A stretch of 43,849 nucleotides of DNA from Candidatus Omnitrophota bacterium (GTDB taxonomy: Bacteria > Omnitrophota > Gorgyraeia > Gygaellales > Profunditerraquicolaceae): positions 1-43,849 of the forward strand of contig QNCD01000005.1 in assembly GCA_003644385.1 (NCBI GenBank), read 5' to 3'. The translations under genes were made by a program, and so were the position numbers. Below, piece by piece: positions 11,901-20,418 of this stretch (positions are counted from its first letter, which is position 1; each line of letters opens with the position of its first letter). Under the pieces are notes generated by a model. It had not been told where the DNA came from. It saw only the letters and a program-made list of their open reading frames with translations, and did not search any database.

Positions 11901-12073
11901 AAGAGTTAAAAGAACTTTTGGGAGATAAGTTAAAGAAGGCTGCTGAGGATATAGGTATGCCTGAATTAGCAGATAAAATTTGCGATGAAACCCAGGCTAC
12001 TACCTCTGAAGAGCTTTTAAACTTCTTAAATAAGGTCGGCCATCCTGCTTTGAATTTACCGGCAATGATTTAG
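8990..12073 (+). CDS. acsB: Fusion: N-terminal FAD/pyridine-nucleotide-disulfide oxidoreductase-like domain (~300 aa) plus complete acetyl-CoA synthase / CODH-ACS beta subunit (~727 aa)
   Basis: N-terminus: KIVIVGNSAAGFSC, YDYLVVSTGARARIPDIPG, TNIENIFACGSVSK. C-terminus: GFPETNYYLPL, FEGERVRKEQLHAEFGG, GPDIDQLEKGSKSMPL, CMLCQSFAPNHVCIITPERLGLCGAYSWLDGKASYEI and SSCGCFEC (cluster A ligands), GFLGIGKLYIISKKFISAEGG. No stop codon between the domains. Confidence 0.93.
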   Translation: MAKIVIVGNSAAGFSCTETLVRHSPDHEITVISQEPGLPYKRDLLIDYLDSKVKEEELFFCSRDFYEKNKVKLINDSKVVRVDTRKKQVVLKNNNKIGYDYLVVSTGARARIPDIPGKGKDGVYSLYTLEDAQKFKQQLILADTLCLVGEAELCSRFLGASSVKDKHTKIISSPKPESFSAGENVEWLDNLEITEIIGEGAQLKAFKLNNGKVIATPLILFIGNYFAATDFLKESGIVTDQGYICTDEAMRTNIENIFACGSVSKIKNQLIKCKSRGDAANEGAKAASTIVSLLERSNNAMSEVLVQLGSKGADTLLSLTRQSLEKLIAEKGKDAKVGFPETNYYLPLVDALLNIEVKTLGDCLLALAEAEKLNKNIAAKSGLVIASLGGILNKGVATLVCEEILAALEVLNNNHPNQGFTGFIPDNILRSLGIQLVDGRIAGIAVILGPAKDEEAAVKLVRDFQTKGIVSLLAGSIEGKTFKAQLESQGVELGLENYIVPLGEDYLSAIYAVNFAVRAPLTYGGHKPGQWGKIADYIRNRVPAFVLLLGHVDEVLVATGLGALAFGLPIITDLEVPQLGKIDTTRYEALVTEKDYSNLVSKCILTRGIKVKLAKVDVPVPYAAAFEGERVRKEQLHAEFGGKVSTAFEFLITKNLDEVEDGKVEVVGPDIDQLEKGSKSMPLAIVVEVAGRKMQKDFEPILERQVHRYTNYAMGLMHIGQRDMNWIRISKDAFNKGFRLKHIGVILHAMIHEEYNAIVDKVQVKIYSKSEDVEKLLPQARKVFDERDARLSGMTDESVDTFYSCMLCQSFAPNHVCIITPERLGLCGAYSWLDGKASYEITPTGPNQPVLKGELLDAKLGQWKNINDFVYQKSNKSIEKVSMYSLMEFPQSSCGCFECIAAIIPEANGVMIVHRDYSGMTPCGMSFTTLAGSVGGGVQTPGFLGIGKLYIISKKFISAEGGLKRVVWMPKELKELLGDKLKKAAEDIGMPELADKICDETQATTSEELLNFLNKVGHPALNLPAMI
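9871..9892 (+). promoter_or_regulatory. Internal Shine-Dalgarno and ATG for possible stand-alone AcsB (ATG at 9890, in frame)
   Basis: ggaaAGGAGtaataacgctATG. 9890 is codon 301 of the 8990 ORF. The downstream product would be 727 aa, starting MSEVLVQLGSKGADTLL. Confidence 0.6.
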
Positions 12074-12095
12074 GCTTTTTAAGTGCATTTTTTTC

Positions 12096-12932
12096 TTGAT
12101 TTTTTGTTTTTTTTCCTATATATTACACATGGTAATGTCAATTTATCCCTCAAGAAGCCTTTCCTTTATTTTAGCAGGGTTAATATTTTTTTCACCTTTA
12201 TGCTTATCTATTCTAAAAGCCGCGGATGATGCCGGGCTCTTAGCAAATCAAGCAAAGATTTACCGGGATCAGGGGTTTGCATTACAGGAAAAGGGTAATT
12301 TAGAGGAAGCTCTTTCTTATTATCAAAAGGCCTTGATTATCGATCCGACCTATGTGGTGGCTTACAACGATGTGGGAATTATTTTTGAAGGAATGGGTTA
12401 TAAGGATCAGGCTAAAGATATGTACCTGAAAGCAATCGACCTGGATCCCCGCTACCCTAATAGTTATTCTAACCTGGCTATGCTTTATGAGGAGGAGAAA
12501 GATTATGCCCGGGCAATAGTCTGCTGGGTTAAAAGGGCAACTTTGGGAGATCCCGATGATCCCTGGGCAGAAGCTGCGCGCAGGAGGCTTGAGGAAATAG
12601 CCAGAGTTTTTCCCGGCGCCTATGGTATTATCGGCGATTCTGAAGCAGCTTCATATTTAGGTTCGCCAGCTGCTTCGGATAAATTGCAGGCATATTCCCA
12701 ACCGTCGGGCAAGGTAAGTTTATTCAGGAAAGATCCGGCAGGGGCGCGGGACGTTTTTAAGACGGATAGCCGCACCAATGCCCTTACTTATCTTAACCGC
12801 GCAAAGCAGAATTTCGCCCGGGGTGAATACGTCCTGGCATTAAAGGAGGCGACAGTAGCGGAGTATATGGATCCCTCCAACAAGGAAATCAGCGCCTTTG
12901 TAAACAAGGTGCGCAAGGCGCTTTTTCAATAA
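12096..12932 (+). CDS. TPR-repeat protein with N-terminal signal/TM segment
   Basis: GFALQEKGNLEEALSYYQKALIIDPTYVVAYNDVGIIFEGMGYKDQAKDMYLKAIDLDPRYPNSYSNLAMLYEE is a classical TPR pattern. Confidence 0.88.
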   Translation: MIFCFFSYILHMVMSIYPSRSLSFILAGLIFFSPLCLSILKAADDAGLLANQAKIYRDQGFALQEKGNLEEALSYYQKALIIDPTYVVAYNDVGIIFEGMGYKDQAKDMYLKAIDLDPRYPNSYSNLAMLYEEEKDYARAIVCWVKRATLGDPDDPWAEAARRRLEEIARVFPGAYGIIGDSEAASYLGSPAASDKLQAYSQPSGKVSLFRKDPAGARDVFKTDSRTNALTYLNRAKQNFARGEYVLALKEATVAEYMDPSNKEISAFVNKVRKALFQ

Positions 12933-13059
12933 ATCCGTTCCTTTTAGCATTTTTAAGAAAAGTGTGGCAATTAACTGCAGATATCACACCCTATTAAACT
13001 CCTTATATTATTAATGGCGGCTGTTTATTTCTTTAATCAACTTTAATGGATTAAACTTC

Positions 13060-15603
13060 ATGAGCAAAAATAGCCTGTTTTTAATTGACGCGAATGCATT
13101 CTGCTATAGGGCATTTTACGCCATAAAGAACCTTGCGACTTCTTCAGGGCAGCCAACGAATGCAGTCTATGGTTTTACCAATATGCTTAATAAGATATTA
13201 AAAGAAAAAAAGCCGAAGTACCTGGCAGTCTGTTTTGATGTATCGCGCAAGACTTTCAGGCAGAAAAAATTTAGCGATTATAAAATCCAGCGCCCGCCCA
13301 TGCCGGAGGATCTTTTAAGCCAGATACCGATAATCAAAGAGGTAATTTCTGCTTACAGGATTACTATTTTCGAAAAAGATGGCTATGAGGCAGATGACAT
13401 CATTGCCACCATTAATAAAAAGGCAAAGAAAGAGGGTCTCGACGTTACTATAGTAAGCTCTGATAAGGATATTTTACAACTGGTGGATAAAGAAACAAAG
13501 GTATTCAGCCCCTATAAAGACGAAGGTGTAACTTACGACGCCAAAAAGGTTGTGGCGCGTTATCAGGTAAGCCCCCGCGATATACCCGATATTATCGCTT
13601 TGATGGGGGACGACGCAGATAATATTCCGGGCGTAGCGGGAATTGGAGAGAAGACAGCAGTCAGCCTGATTAAGGATTTTGGTTCGTTGGATAAAATGTT
13701 AAAGAATATCGATAAAATCAAGCAGGAAAAGCTGAAAAATGCGATTAGGGATAATCTTGATAAAATAAGACTGAGCAGGGAGCTGGCAGTTTTGGATGAC
13801 AATGTGGATTTAAGTTTTGAAATAGATAAATTAGAAGTCTCTGAGCCGGATTACAAAGAATTGACCAGAATATTTAAGAATCTAGAGTTTAAGTCTTTTC
13901 TAAAGGACTTGCCTTCGCAAGATGAAGGCCCGCTGCCTGAAGAGAAAGAGGTCAGTTCCGACCTGAACAGATTAAATTCTCTTTTAAAAATTAAAGACGA
14001 ACTGATATTGGCAGGCCAAGACGCTAAATATTTTTACTTCTATTGTGAAAATGAGGTTTTTAAAGCTCCGGCAAAGAATAAAGAAACAAAGATTATATTA
14101 TCCAATCCTGCTGTAAAAAAAATAGGCCACGATTTAAAAAAAATAAAAACCACATTAGCTAAATCGAATATTATGCTGGAGGGTTTGTATTTTGATACTA
14201 TGGTAGCCGCTTATTTGCTTAATCCCTCTAAGTCAGGCTATGAGCTTAACGAAGTGGTCTGGGATTATCTGGGCAAGTCTATCAAGCCGGAGGCGCTGGA
14301 TGCTTTAAAAACAGTAAGTTATATTAAAGAACTCAGGCCAAAGCTGGGCAGAGAGCTCCAAGATAAGAAACTCAGCAGCCTTTTTAAGGATATAGAAATG
14401 CCTTTGGTCTCGGTTTTAGCGGATATGGAAATAACCGGCATTAAAATAGACCTGAAGCTGCTTGCCGGTGTCTCTAGAGACTGCGAAAAAAAATTAACTA
14501 CCCTGATTAAAGAAATCTATGGCCTCTCAGGTTGCGAATTTAATATTAATTCTCCCAAGCAGCTGCGCGAGGTCTTATTCGAAAAGCTTGAATTACCGGT
14601 AGTCAAGAGAACCAAGACCGGGCCGTCAACCGACGAAGAGGTATTAAAAAAACTTGCGGCTAAACATAATCTTCCGGCCTTATTACTGGAATATCGCCAA
14701 CTGGTCAAGATTAAAACTACCTATGTTGATGCACTGCCGCAATTAATTGATTCCAGGACTGGAAGGTTGCATTCTTCTTTCAACCAAACCGTAACCGAAA
14801 CCGGAAGGTTAAGTTCCAGCTCACCCAACCTGCAAAATCTTCCCATAAAAACGGAATTAGGCAGGAATATCAGGAAGGCAGTGGTTGCTTTTGAAAAGGA
14901 TAGCTTTATTTTATCCTGCGATTATTCGCAGATTGAGTTAAGGGTTTTAGCGCATATTTCAGAAGATGAGAATTTAATCAGCGCTTTTAAAAACAATAAA
15001 GACGTTCACAGGATGACTGCCGCCTTAATCTACGAAGAGGATGAGCAAAATATCAATGAAGATATGCGCAATACCGCCAAGAGGATCAACTTCGGGATTA
15101 TTTACGGTTTAAGTTCTTACGGGCTTTCGCGCGACCTGGGAATTGATTTAGCCCAGGCGCAGTCTTTTATCGACGCTTATTTTTTAAGGTATCCTAAAGT
15201 AAAGGATTATACGCTTAAACAGATCGAGGAGGCCAGAGGCAGGGGTTTTGTAACCACTATTTCCGGAAGAAGAAGGTACCTTCCGGAAATAAACAACAAA
15301 AATATGGCTATGCGCCAGATCGCCGAAAGGCAGGCGATAAATACGCCTGTACAGGGCTCTGCCAGTGACCTGATAAAGATGACGATGGTGGGCATCTCTA
15401 AAGAAATTAAAAAGAAAAATCTAAGGTCTAAGATGATTTTACAGGTTCATGATGAGCTGGTCTTTGACGTTCCGGAGCAGGAGAGGGATAATTTCATAAG
15501 TCTGGCAAGAGAACGCATGGAAAATGTTTTGGAATTAAAGGTTCCCATAAAGGTCGATATGAAAATGGGGAAAAACTGGTTGGAAATGGAGGTAGTAAAA
15601 TGA
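13060..15603 (+). CDS. polA: DNA polymerase I
   Basis: 5' nuclease domain (LFLIDANAFCYRAFYAIKNL; GDDADNIPGVAGIGEKTA) and family A polymerase motifs (SCDYSQIELRVLAHIS; RRYLPEI; QVHDELVFDVP). Confidence 0.97.
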   Translation: MSKNSLFLIDANAFCYRAFYAIKNLATSSGQPTNAVYGFTNMLNKILKEKKPKYLAVCFDVSRKTFRQKKFSDYKIQRPPMPEDLLSQIPIIKEVISAYRITIFEKDGYEADDIIATINKKAKKEGLDVTIVSSDKDILQLVDKETKVFSPYKDEGVTYDAKKVVARYQVSPRDIPDIIALMGDDADNIPGVAGIGEKTAVSLIKDFGSLDKMLKNIDKIKQEKLKNAIRDNLDKIRLSRELAVLDDNVDLSFEIDKLEVSEPDYKELTRIFKNLEFKSFLKDLPSQDEGPLPEEKEVSSDLNRLNSLLKIKDELILAGQDAKYFYFYCENEVFKAPAKNKETKIILSNPAVKKIGHDLKKIKTTLAKSNIMLEGLYFDTMVAAYLLNPSKSGYELNEVVWDYLGKSIKPEALDALKTVSYIKELRPKLGRELQDKKLSSLFKDIEMPLVSVLADMEITGIKIDLKLLAGVSRDCEKKLTTLIKEIYGLSGCEFNINSPKQLREVLFEKLELPVVKRTKTGPSTDEEVLKKLAAKHNLPALLLEYRQLVKIKTTYVDALPQLIDSRTGRLHSSFNQTVTETGRLSSSSPNLQNLPIKTELGRNIRKAVVAFEKDSFILSCDYSQIELRVLAHISEDENLISAFKNNKDVHRMTAALIYEEDEQNINEDMRNTAKRINFGIIYGLSSYGLSRDLGIDLAQAQSFIDAYFLRYPKVKDYTLKQIEEARGRGFVTTISGRRRYLPEINNKNMAMRQIAERQAINTPVQGSASDLIKMTMVGISKEIKKKNLRSKMILQVHDELVFDVPEQERDNFISLARERMENVLELKVPIKVDMKMGKNWLEMEVVK

Positions 15604-16988
15604 AAATAGTGATTTGCTCTTCGGAAGTGGTACCGTTTGCAAAAACAGGTGGCCTGGCTGATGTTTCCGGGGCCTTGCCTTTGGCTCTGGAAAAACTGGG
15701 ACACGAAGTAATTATCGTAATGCCCAAGTACAAGGGTATAGAAGCTCCAAAGTATAACCTGAAAAAAGTAATCCCCGGGGTTTATTCTACAACTGAAGGC
15801 AAGGGCATTAAGGTTTATTTTATAGAAAACGACGCTTATTTTATGCGCGACGGCCTTTATGTTGATAAAGACGGCGATTATAAAGATAATCTGGACAGGT
15901 TTTCATATTACTCAAGGCAGACTCTGGAATTACTGCCGCAGATAAATTTTAAGCCCGATATAATCCATATCCACGATTGGCAGGCCTGTCTGGTTGCGAT
16001 ATTCCTGAAAAATCTATATAAAGATAAGCCTTTTTATAAAGGCATAAAAACCTTGCTTACCATACACAATATCGGTTACCAGGGGCTATTTGCCAAGGAA
16101 GAATTTCCAAAGTTAGGCCTGGATTGGAGCCTCTTTAGCATGGACGGATTAGAGTTTTTCGGAAAGATTAATCTTTTAAAAGGCGGGATCATATTTTGCG
16201 ATTTGGTGAATACAGTCAGCCCTACTTACAGTAAAGAGATACAGGCTGGAGAGTTCGGGTTTGGGCTGGAGGGTATTTTAACAAAGCGTAAAAAAGACCT
16301 CTACGGCGTATTAAACGGCCTGGATTATTCGCTTTGGAATCCGGAGACAGATAATTATATTGCCAAAAAATTCTCCGCGAAAAATATAGAGGATAAATAT
16401 AAGAATAAAGAGGAGTTACAAAAAATCTGTTCTTTGCCGGTTAAAAAGGATATTCCGCTTTTCGGTATAGTATCGCGGCTGGCTGAGCAGAAGGGTTTTG
16501 ATATATTAGCCCAGGCAATAGAAAAAATTTGCTCTATGGAGTTACAATACGTTATTCTGGGAACAGGAGATTTAAAATACCATGAGCTCTTGAGCAAAAT
16601 CGCCAAGAAATACCCTAAGGTTGTTTCCCTGCATCTAAAATTTGATAATGCCCTGGCGCATAAAATATACGCAGGTTCTGATATATTCGTGATGCCTTCT
16701 AAGTACGAACCCTGCGGACTGGGGCAAATGATCAGCCTAAGGTATGCTACAATTCCTCTGGTTTTTAAGACCGGCGGATTGGCTGATACTGTAACTAAGG
16801 AAAACGGTTTTGTATTTGATAAGTACAAGAAAGAGGATTTGATTAAAACTCACGAGGCAGCAGTCAAGGCATTTAAAAATAAAAAGAAATGGCCCGCGCT
16901 GGTTGAGAAAGCAATGCAATATAATTTTTCCTGGGAGGAATCTGCCCGCAAATACGTCCAGATGTATGAAAAGGCAAAAAGAAAATAA
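15600..16988 (+). CDS. glgA: Glycogen/starch synthase (GT5)
   Basis: SSEVVPFAKTGGLADVSGALPLALEKLGHEV; HIHDWQA; LTIHNIGYQGLF; MPSKYEPCGLGQMISLRYATIPLVFKTGGLADTV. Confidence 0.96.
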   Translation: MKIVICSSEVVPFAKTGGLADVSGALPLALEKLGHEVIIVMPKYKGIEAPKYNLKKVIPGVYSTTEGKGIKVYFIENDAYFMRDGLYVDKDGDYKDNLDRFSYYSRQTLELLPQINFKPDIIHIHDWQACLVAIFLKNLYKDKPFYKGIKTLLTIHNIGYQGLFAKEEFPKLGLDWSLFSMDGLEFFGKINLLKGGIIFCDLVNTVSPTYSKEIQAGEFGFGLEGILTKRKKDLYGVLNGLDYSLWNPETDNYIAKKFSAKNIEDKYKNKEELQKICSLPVKKDIPLFGIVSRLAEQKGFDILAQAIEKICSMELQYVILGTGDLKYHELLSKIAKKYPKVVSLHLKFDNALAHKIYAGSDIFVMPSKYEPCGLGQMISLRYATIPLVFKTGGLADTVTKENGFVFDKYKKEDLIKTHEAAVKAFKNKKKWPALVEKAMQYNFSWEESARKYVQMYEKAKRK

Positions 16989-17574
16989 AAAAATAGTCAT
17001 CGGTATCACCGGAGGCCTGGGAACAGGAAAGAGCACGGTTGTCAGGATGCTTAAATCATACGGTGCCGCAGTAATTGATGCCGATCAGATTGCCCATGGG
17101 ATAATTAAGCCCGGTAAAAAGATTTATTTGAAGCTGGTTGAGACTTTTGGCAAGAAAATCCTCGGCAGGAATAAGAATATTGACCGCAAAAAATTAGCCA
17201 GAGCCGCTTTTAGAAATAAGAATTCACTCAGGAAATTGAATCTGATTATGCATCCCGAAATAATTCAGGCTATAAAGGAAGGGATAAAGAAATCTCCTCG
17301 AAAAGCGGTGGTTGTAGATGCGCCTTTATTGATTGAGGCGGGTTTAAGGGGGTTAGTAGATAAGATAATCGTGGTCAGAGCAGAGAGGGAAACACAATTA
17401 AAGAGATTACTGGGTAAACGCCGGCTTACCAAAAAAGATATAGCAAGAAGAATAAAAGTGCAGATGCCTTTAGAAAAAAAGTTCTGCTTTGCAGATTTCA
17501 TTATAGATAACAGCGGTTCCAGAGAAAAGACCCGCAGGCAGGTAGCAGGAATCTGGAAAACTTTGGAAAATTAG
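16966..17574 (+). CDS. coaE: Dephospho-CoA kinase
   Basis: IVIGITGGLGTGKSTVVRMLKSYGAAVIDADQIAH; VVDAPLLIEAGL. ATG at 16966 (overlapping glgA) is preferred over 16903. Confidence 0.94.
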   Translation: MKRQKENKKIVIGITGGLGTGKSTVVRMLKSYGAAVIDADQIAHGIIKPGKKIYLKLVETFGKKILGRNKNIDRKKLARAAFRNKNSLRKLNLIMHPEIIQAIKEGIKKSPRKAVVVDAPLLIEAGLRGLVDKIIVVRAERETQLKRLLGKRRLTKKDIARRIKVQMPLEKKFCFADFIIDNSGSREKTRRQVAGIWKTLEN

Positions 17575-17585
17575 GAAAGGTAGAC

Positions 17586-17703
17586 TGGATATCCCTTGCA
17601 ACTCATTAATAGAATAGGGTTGCTCGGGATCAATTCGCAGACGGCCTTACGACCTACGACTTACGTCACTACGTTCCGTAAGTCGTCTGCTCATTGAAGG
17701 AGG
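17586..17703 (+). promoter_or_regulatory. Structured leader motif, copy 1 (upstream of rho)
   Basis: P1 ATCCC/GGGAT (17591-17595/17626-17630); P2 GCAAC/GTTGC (17598-17602/17619-17623); CAATTCG (17631-17637); P3 hairpin 17638-17689; CTCATTG (17690-17696); then AAGGAGG. Confidence 0.75.
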
Positions 17704-17708
17704 CTATT

Positions 17709-18965
17709 GTGGAAAAGTTAGATATCGGGAATCTTAAACAAATAAAAATTACCGAGCTGAATAAACTGGCCAGGGATTTCAATATAAACGGCATAAGCGG
17801 GCTGAAAAAACAGGACCTGATTTTTAAAATCCTGCAGGCCCAGGCAGAAAAGGAAGGGCTGATGTTCGGCGAGGGGATCCTGGAGGTGTTGCCTGAAGGG
17901 TTCGGCTTTTTAAGAAGCCCGAATTATAATTATCTACCCTGTCCCGATGATATTTATGTTTCTCCGTCACAGATAAGGAAGTTCGATTTAAAAACCGGAG
18001 ATACGGTCAGCGGCCAGATCCGTCCGCCTAAAGAGGGAGAGAAATACTTTGCCCTTTTAAAAGTGGAAGCGGTAAATTTTGAAAATCCGGAGGCAATAAA
18101 GGATAAGGTGCTTTTTGATAACCTTACACCCATCTATCCTCACGAGCAGTTTAACCTGGAGACTAAGCCCGATGATATATCAATGCGAGTGATGGATCTG
18201 CTTACTCCTATAGGCAAAGGACAGCGTGGTTTAATAGTGGCCCAGCCGTACAGCGGAAAAACCGTGTTATTGCAGAAGATTGCTAACGCTATAACCACGA
18301 ACACCTCGGATGTCACCTTGATAGTTCTGTTGATAGACGAAAGGCCCGAGGAGGTTACCGATATGCAGCGGCACGTAAAGGGCGAGGTAATCTCTTCTAC
18401 TTTTGACGAAGCGCCGGAAAGGCACGTACAAGTCGCTGAGATTGTCTTAGAAAAAGCCAAAAGGCTTACCGAGCATAAAAAGGACGTAGTAATCCTTTTG
18501 GATAGCATAACGCGCTTAGCGCGCGCTTATAATGCGGTAGTCCCGCACAGCGGAAAGGTTCTCTCTGGAGGTATTGATTCCAATGCCCTTCAGAAACCAA
18601 AGAGGTTTTTCGGCGCAGCGCGCGCAATTGACGAAGGAGGAAGCCTGACTATAATTGCTACTGCCTTGGTAGATACCGGCAGCCGCATGGACGAGGTTAT
18701 TTTCGAAGAATTTAAGGGGACCGGGAATATGGAGCTGCAGCTTGACAGGAATCTCTTTCAGCGCAGGATCTATCCGGCAATTGATATAAAGCGTTCAAAT
18801 ACCCGGCATGAAGAACTGCTGCTTAAGAATGAACGCCTGCAAAAGGTCTGGATATTAAGAAAGGTATTAAACGAGCTGAATAATGTGGAAGCAATGGAGC
18901 TTTTAATAGAAAAGTTAAGCAAAACAAAAAATAACGAAGAGTTTCTAAACAGCATGAACCAATAA
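17709..18965 (+). CDS. rho: Transcription termination factor Rho
   Basis: [86 protein letters not shown] start at 17709 sits 5 nt after GGAGG. Confidence 0.97.
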   Translation: MEKLDIGNLKQIKITELNKLARDFNINGISGLKKQDLIFKILQAQAEKEGLMFGEGILEVLPEGFGFLRSPNYNYLPCPDDIYVSPSQIRKFDLKTGDTVSGQIRPPKEGEKYFALLKVEAVNFENPEAIKDKVLFDNLTPIYPHEQFNLETKPDDISMRVMDLLTPIGKGQRGLIVAQPYSGKTVLLQKIANAITTNTSDVTLIVLLIDERPEEVTDMQRHVKGEVISSTFDEAPERHVQVAEIVLEKAKRLTEHKKDVVILLDSITRLARAYNAVVPHSGKVLSGGIDSNALQKPKRFFGAARAIDEGGSLTIIATALVDTGSRMDEVIFEEFKGTGNMELQLDRNLFQRRIYPAIDIKRSNTRHEELLLKNERLQKVWILRKVLNELNNVEAMELLIEKLSKTKNNEEFLNSMNQ

Positions 18966-19019
18966 GTGAGACCGCGACTTATGGAACGCAAATGAACATA
19001 AGTCGTGAGTAAGAATCTA

Positions 19020-19121
19020 ACTCCTCGCATTCAAAGGTATATTACCGGATGCTCGGAGACAATTCGGCCATACAACTTAGCTTCACTTGCGTTCGCTAAG
19101 TTGTGGCCTCATTGAAGGAGG
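19020..19121 (+). promoter_or_regulatory. Structured leader motif, copy 2 (upstream of rpmE)
   Basis: P1 CTCC/GGAG (19021-19024/19055-19058); P2 GCATTC/GGATGC (19027-19032/19047-19052); CAATTCG (19060-19066); P3 hairpin GCCATACAACTTAGC...GCTAAGTTGTGGC; CTCATTG (19108-19114); then AAGGAGG. Confidence 0.75.
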
Positions 19122-19129
19122 AAGTTTAA

Positions 19130-19330
19130 ATGAAAGATAAGATTCATCCCAAATATCAGGAAAGTGTTATTGTCTGCGCCTGCGGAAATACGATCCACAC
19201 GCGTTCAACCAAGCCGAGTATCAGGGTGGAGATCTGTTCCAACTGCCATCCTTTTTTTACCGGTAAGCAGAAATTTGTGGATTCTGCCGGCAGGGTTGAT
19301 AAGTTTATGAAGAAATACGGCAAAAAATAA
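19130..19330 (+). CDS. rpmE: 50S ribosomal protein L31
   Basis: [59 protein letters not shown]. Confidence 0.96.
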   Translation: MKDKIHPKYQESVIVCACGNTIHTRSTKPSIRVEICSNCHPFFTGKQKFVDSAGRVDKFMKKYGKK

Positions 19331-19344
19331 GTTTTAAAATTATT

Positions 19345-20418
19345 ATGTTTGAGCGGCTAAGAAAATCCGAAGAGCGCTACCAGGAATTGGAGCAGACTCT
19401 GGCAGATCACCAGGTAATTTCCGACAAAGAGAAGTACAACAGGCTGGCTAAGGAATTATCGCATCTTAAGGATGAGGTCTTTTTATTCCGGGAATATAAA
19501 AAAATCTGTACTGAGCTGGAAAACATTCATCAGGTTCTCAAGGAGAAACACGACAACGAATTCATGGAGTTAGCCAGAAAAGAAAAACAGGATTTAGAAG
19601 AGAAGAAGACTGCTCTCGAAGAGAGGCTCAAAGAATTATTAGCCCGGGAAGAAGAGGGCTTGGATAAAGATATCATGATAGAGATACGTCCGGGTACCGG
19701 CGGAATGGAAGCAGCTTTATTTGTTGCCGACCTTTACCGCATGTATACAAAATACGCCGCAACAAAAAACTGGGAAACAGAAGCAATGTCAATGAACGCA
19801 ACCGAATTGGGGGGTTTTAAAGAAACGGTTTTCAGCGTAAAAGGAAAAGACGCCTATAAGCGCCTGAGGTTTGAAAGCGGCGTACACCGTGTGCAGCGCG
19901 TTCCCGCCACGGAAACGCAAGGTAGAATTCATACCTCCACGGCCACAGTTGCGGTATTAGTTGAGCCGGAAGATATGGAGCTGGTAATAGACGCTAAGGA
20001 TTTAAGAATAGATACCTATCGTTCTTCAGGCCCGGGCGGCCAGCATATGCAAAAGACCGACTCGGCAGTAAGAATTACCCATATACCCACCGGGATAGTA
20101 GTTTCGTGCCAGGATGAGCGCTCACAGACAAAAAATAAGAATAAGGCAATGCGTATTTTACGCGCAAAGCTTCTGGATAAGAAGGAGCAGGAGGATTTAA
20201 AAAAGAGGTCAGCGGAAAGAAAATCGCAGATCGGCACCGGAGACCGCAGCGAAAAGATCCGTACCTATAATTTTCCCGACCGTAGGGTAACCGACCACCG
20301 TATTAATTTAACTTTATATAAGTTGGAAGCTATCATGGAAGGGGACCTTGATGAATTATCATCAGAGCTGATTAAAGCAGCAGAGGAAAAAGCAAGAGAG
20401 AATAAGGCCGAAAAATGA
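19345..20418 (+). CDS. prfA: Peptide chain release factor 1
   Basis: [66 protein letters not shown] (GGQ motif). Start TTG/ATG near 19345. Confidence 0.96.
   Translation: MFERLRKSEERYQELEQTLADHQVISDKEKYNRLAKELSHLKDEVFLFREYKKICTELENIHQVLKEKHDNEFMELARKEKQDLEEKKTALEERLKELLAREEEGLDKDIMIEIRPGTGGMEAALFVADLYRMYTKYAATKNWETEAMSMNATELGGFKETVFSVKGKDAYKRLRFESGVHRVQRVPATETQGRIHTSTATVAVLVEPEDMELVIDAKDLRIDTYRSSGPGGQHMQKTDSAVRITHIPTGIVVSCQDERSQTKNKNKAMRILRAKLLDKKEQEDLKKRSAERKSQIGTGDRSEKIRTYNFPDRRVTDHRINLTLYKLEAIMEGDLDELSSELIKAAEEKARENKAEK

Noticed and set aside
18966-19012. Hairpin CGACTTATG...CATAAGTCG just after rho as a rho-independent terminator
   Set aside because: Clear stem but no following U-tract; it resembles the P3 apex of the leader motif, so it may be a repeat remnant rather than a terminator.
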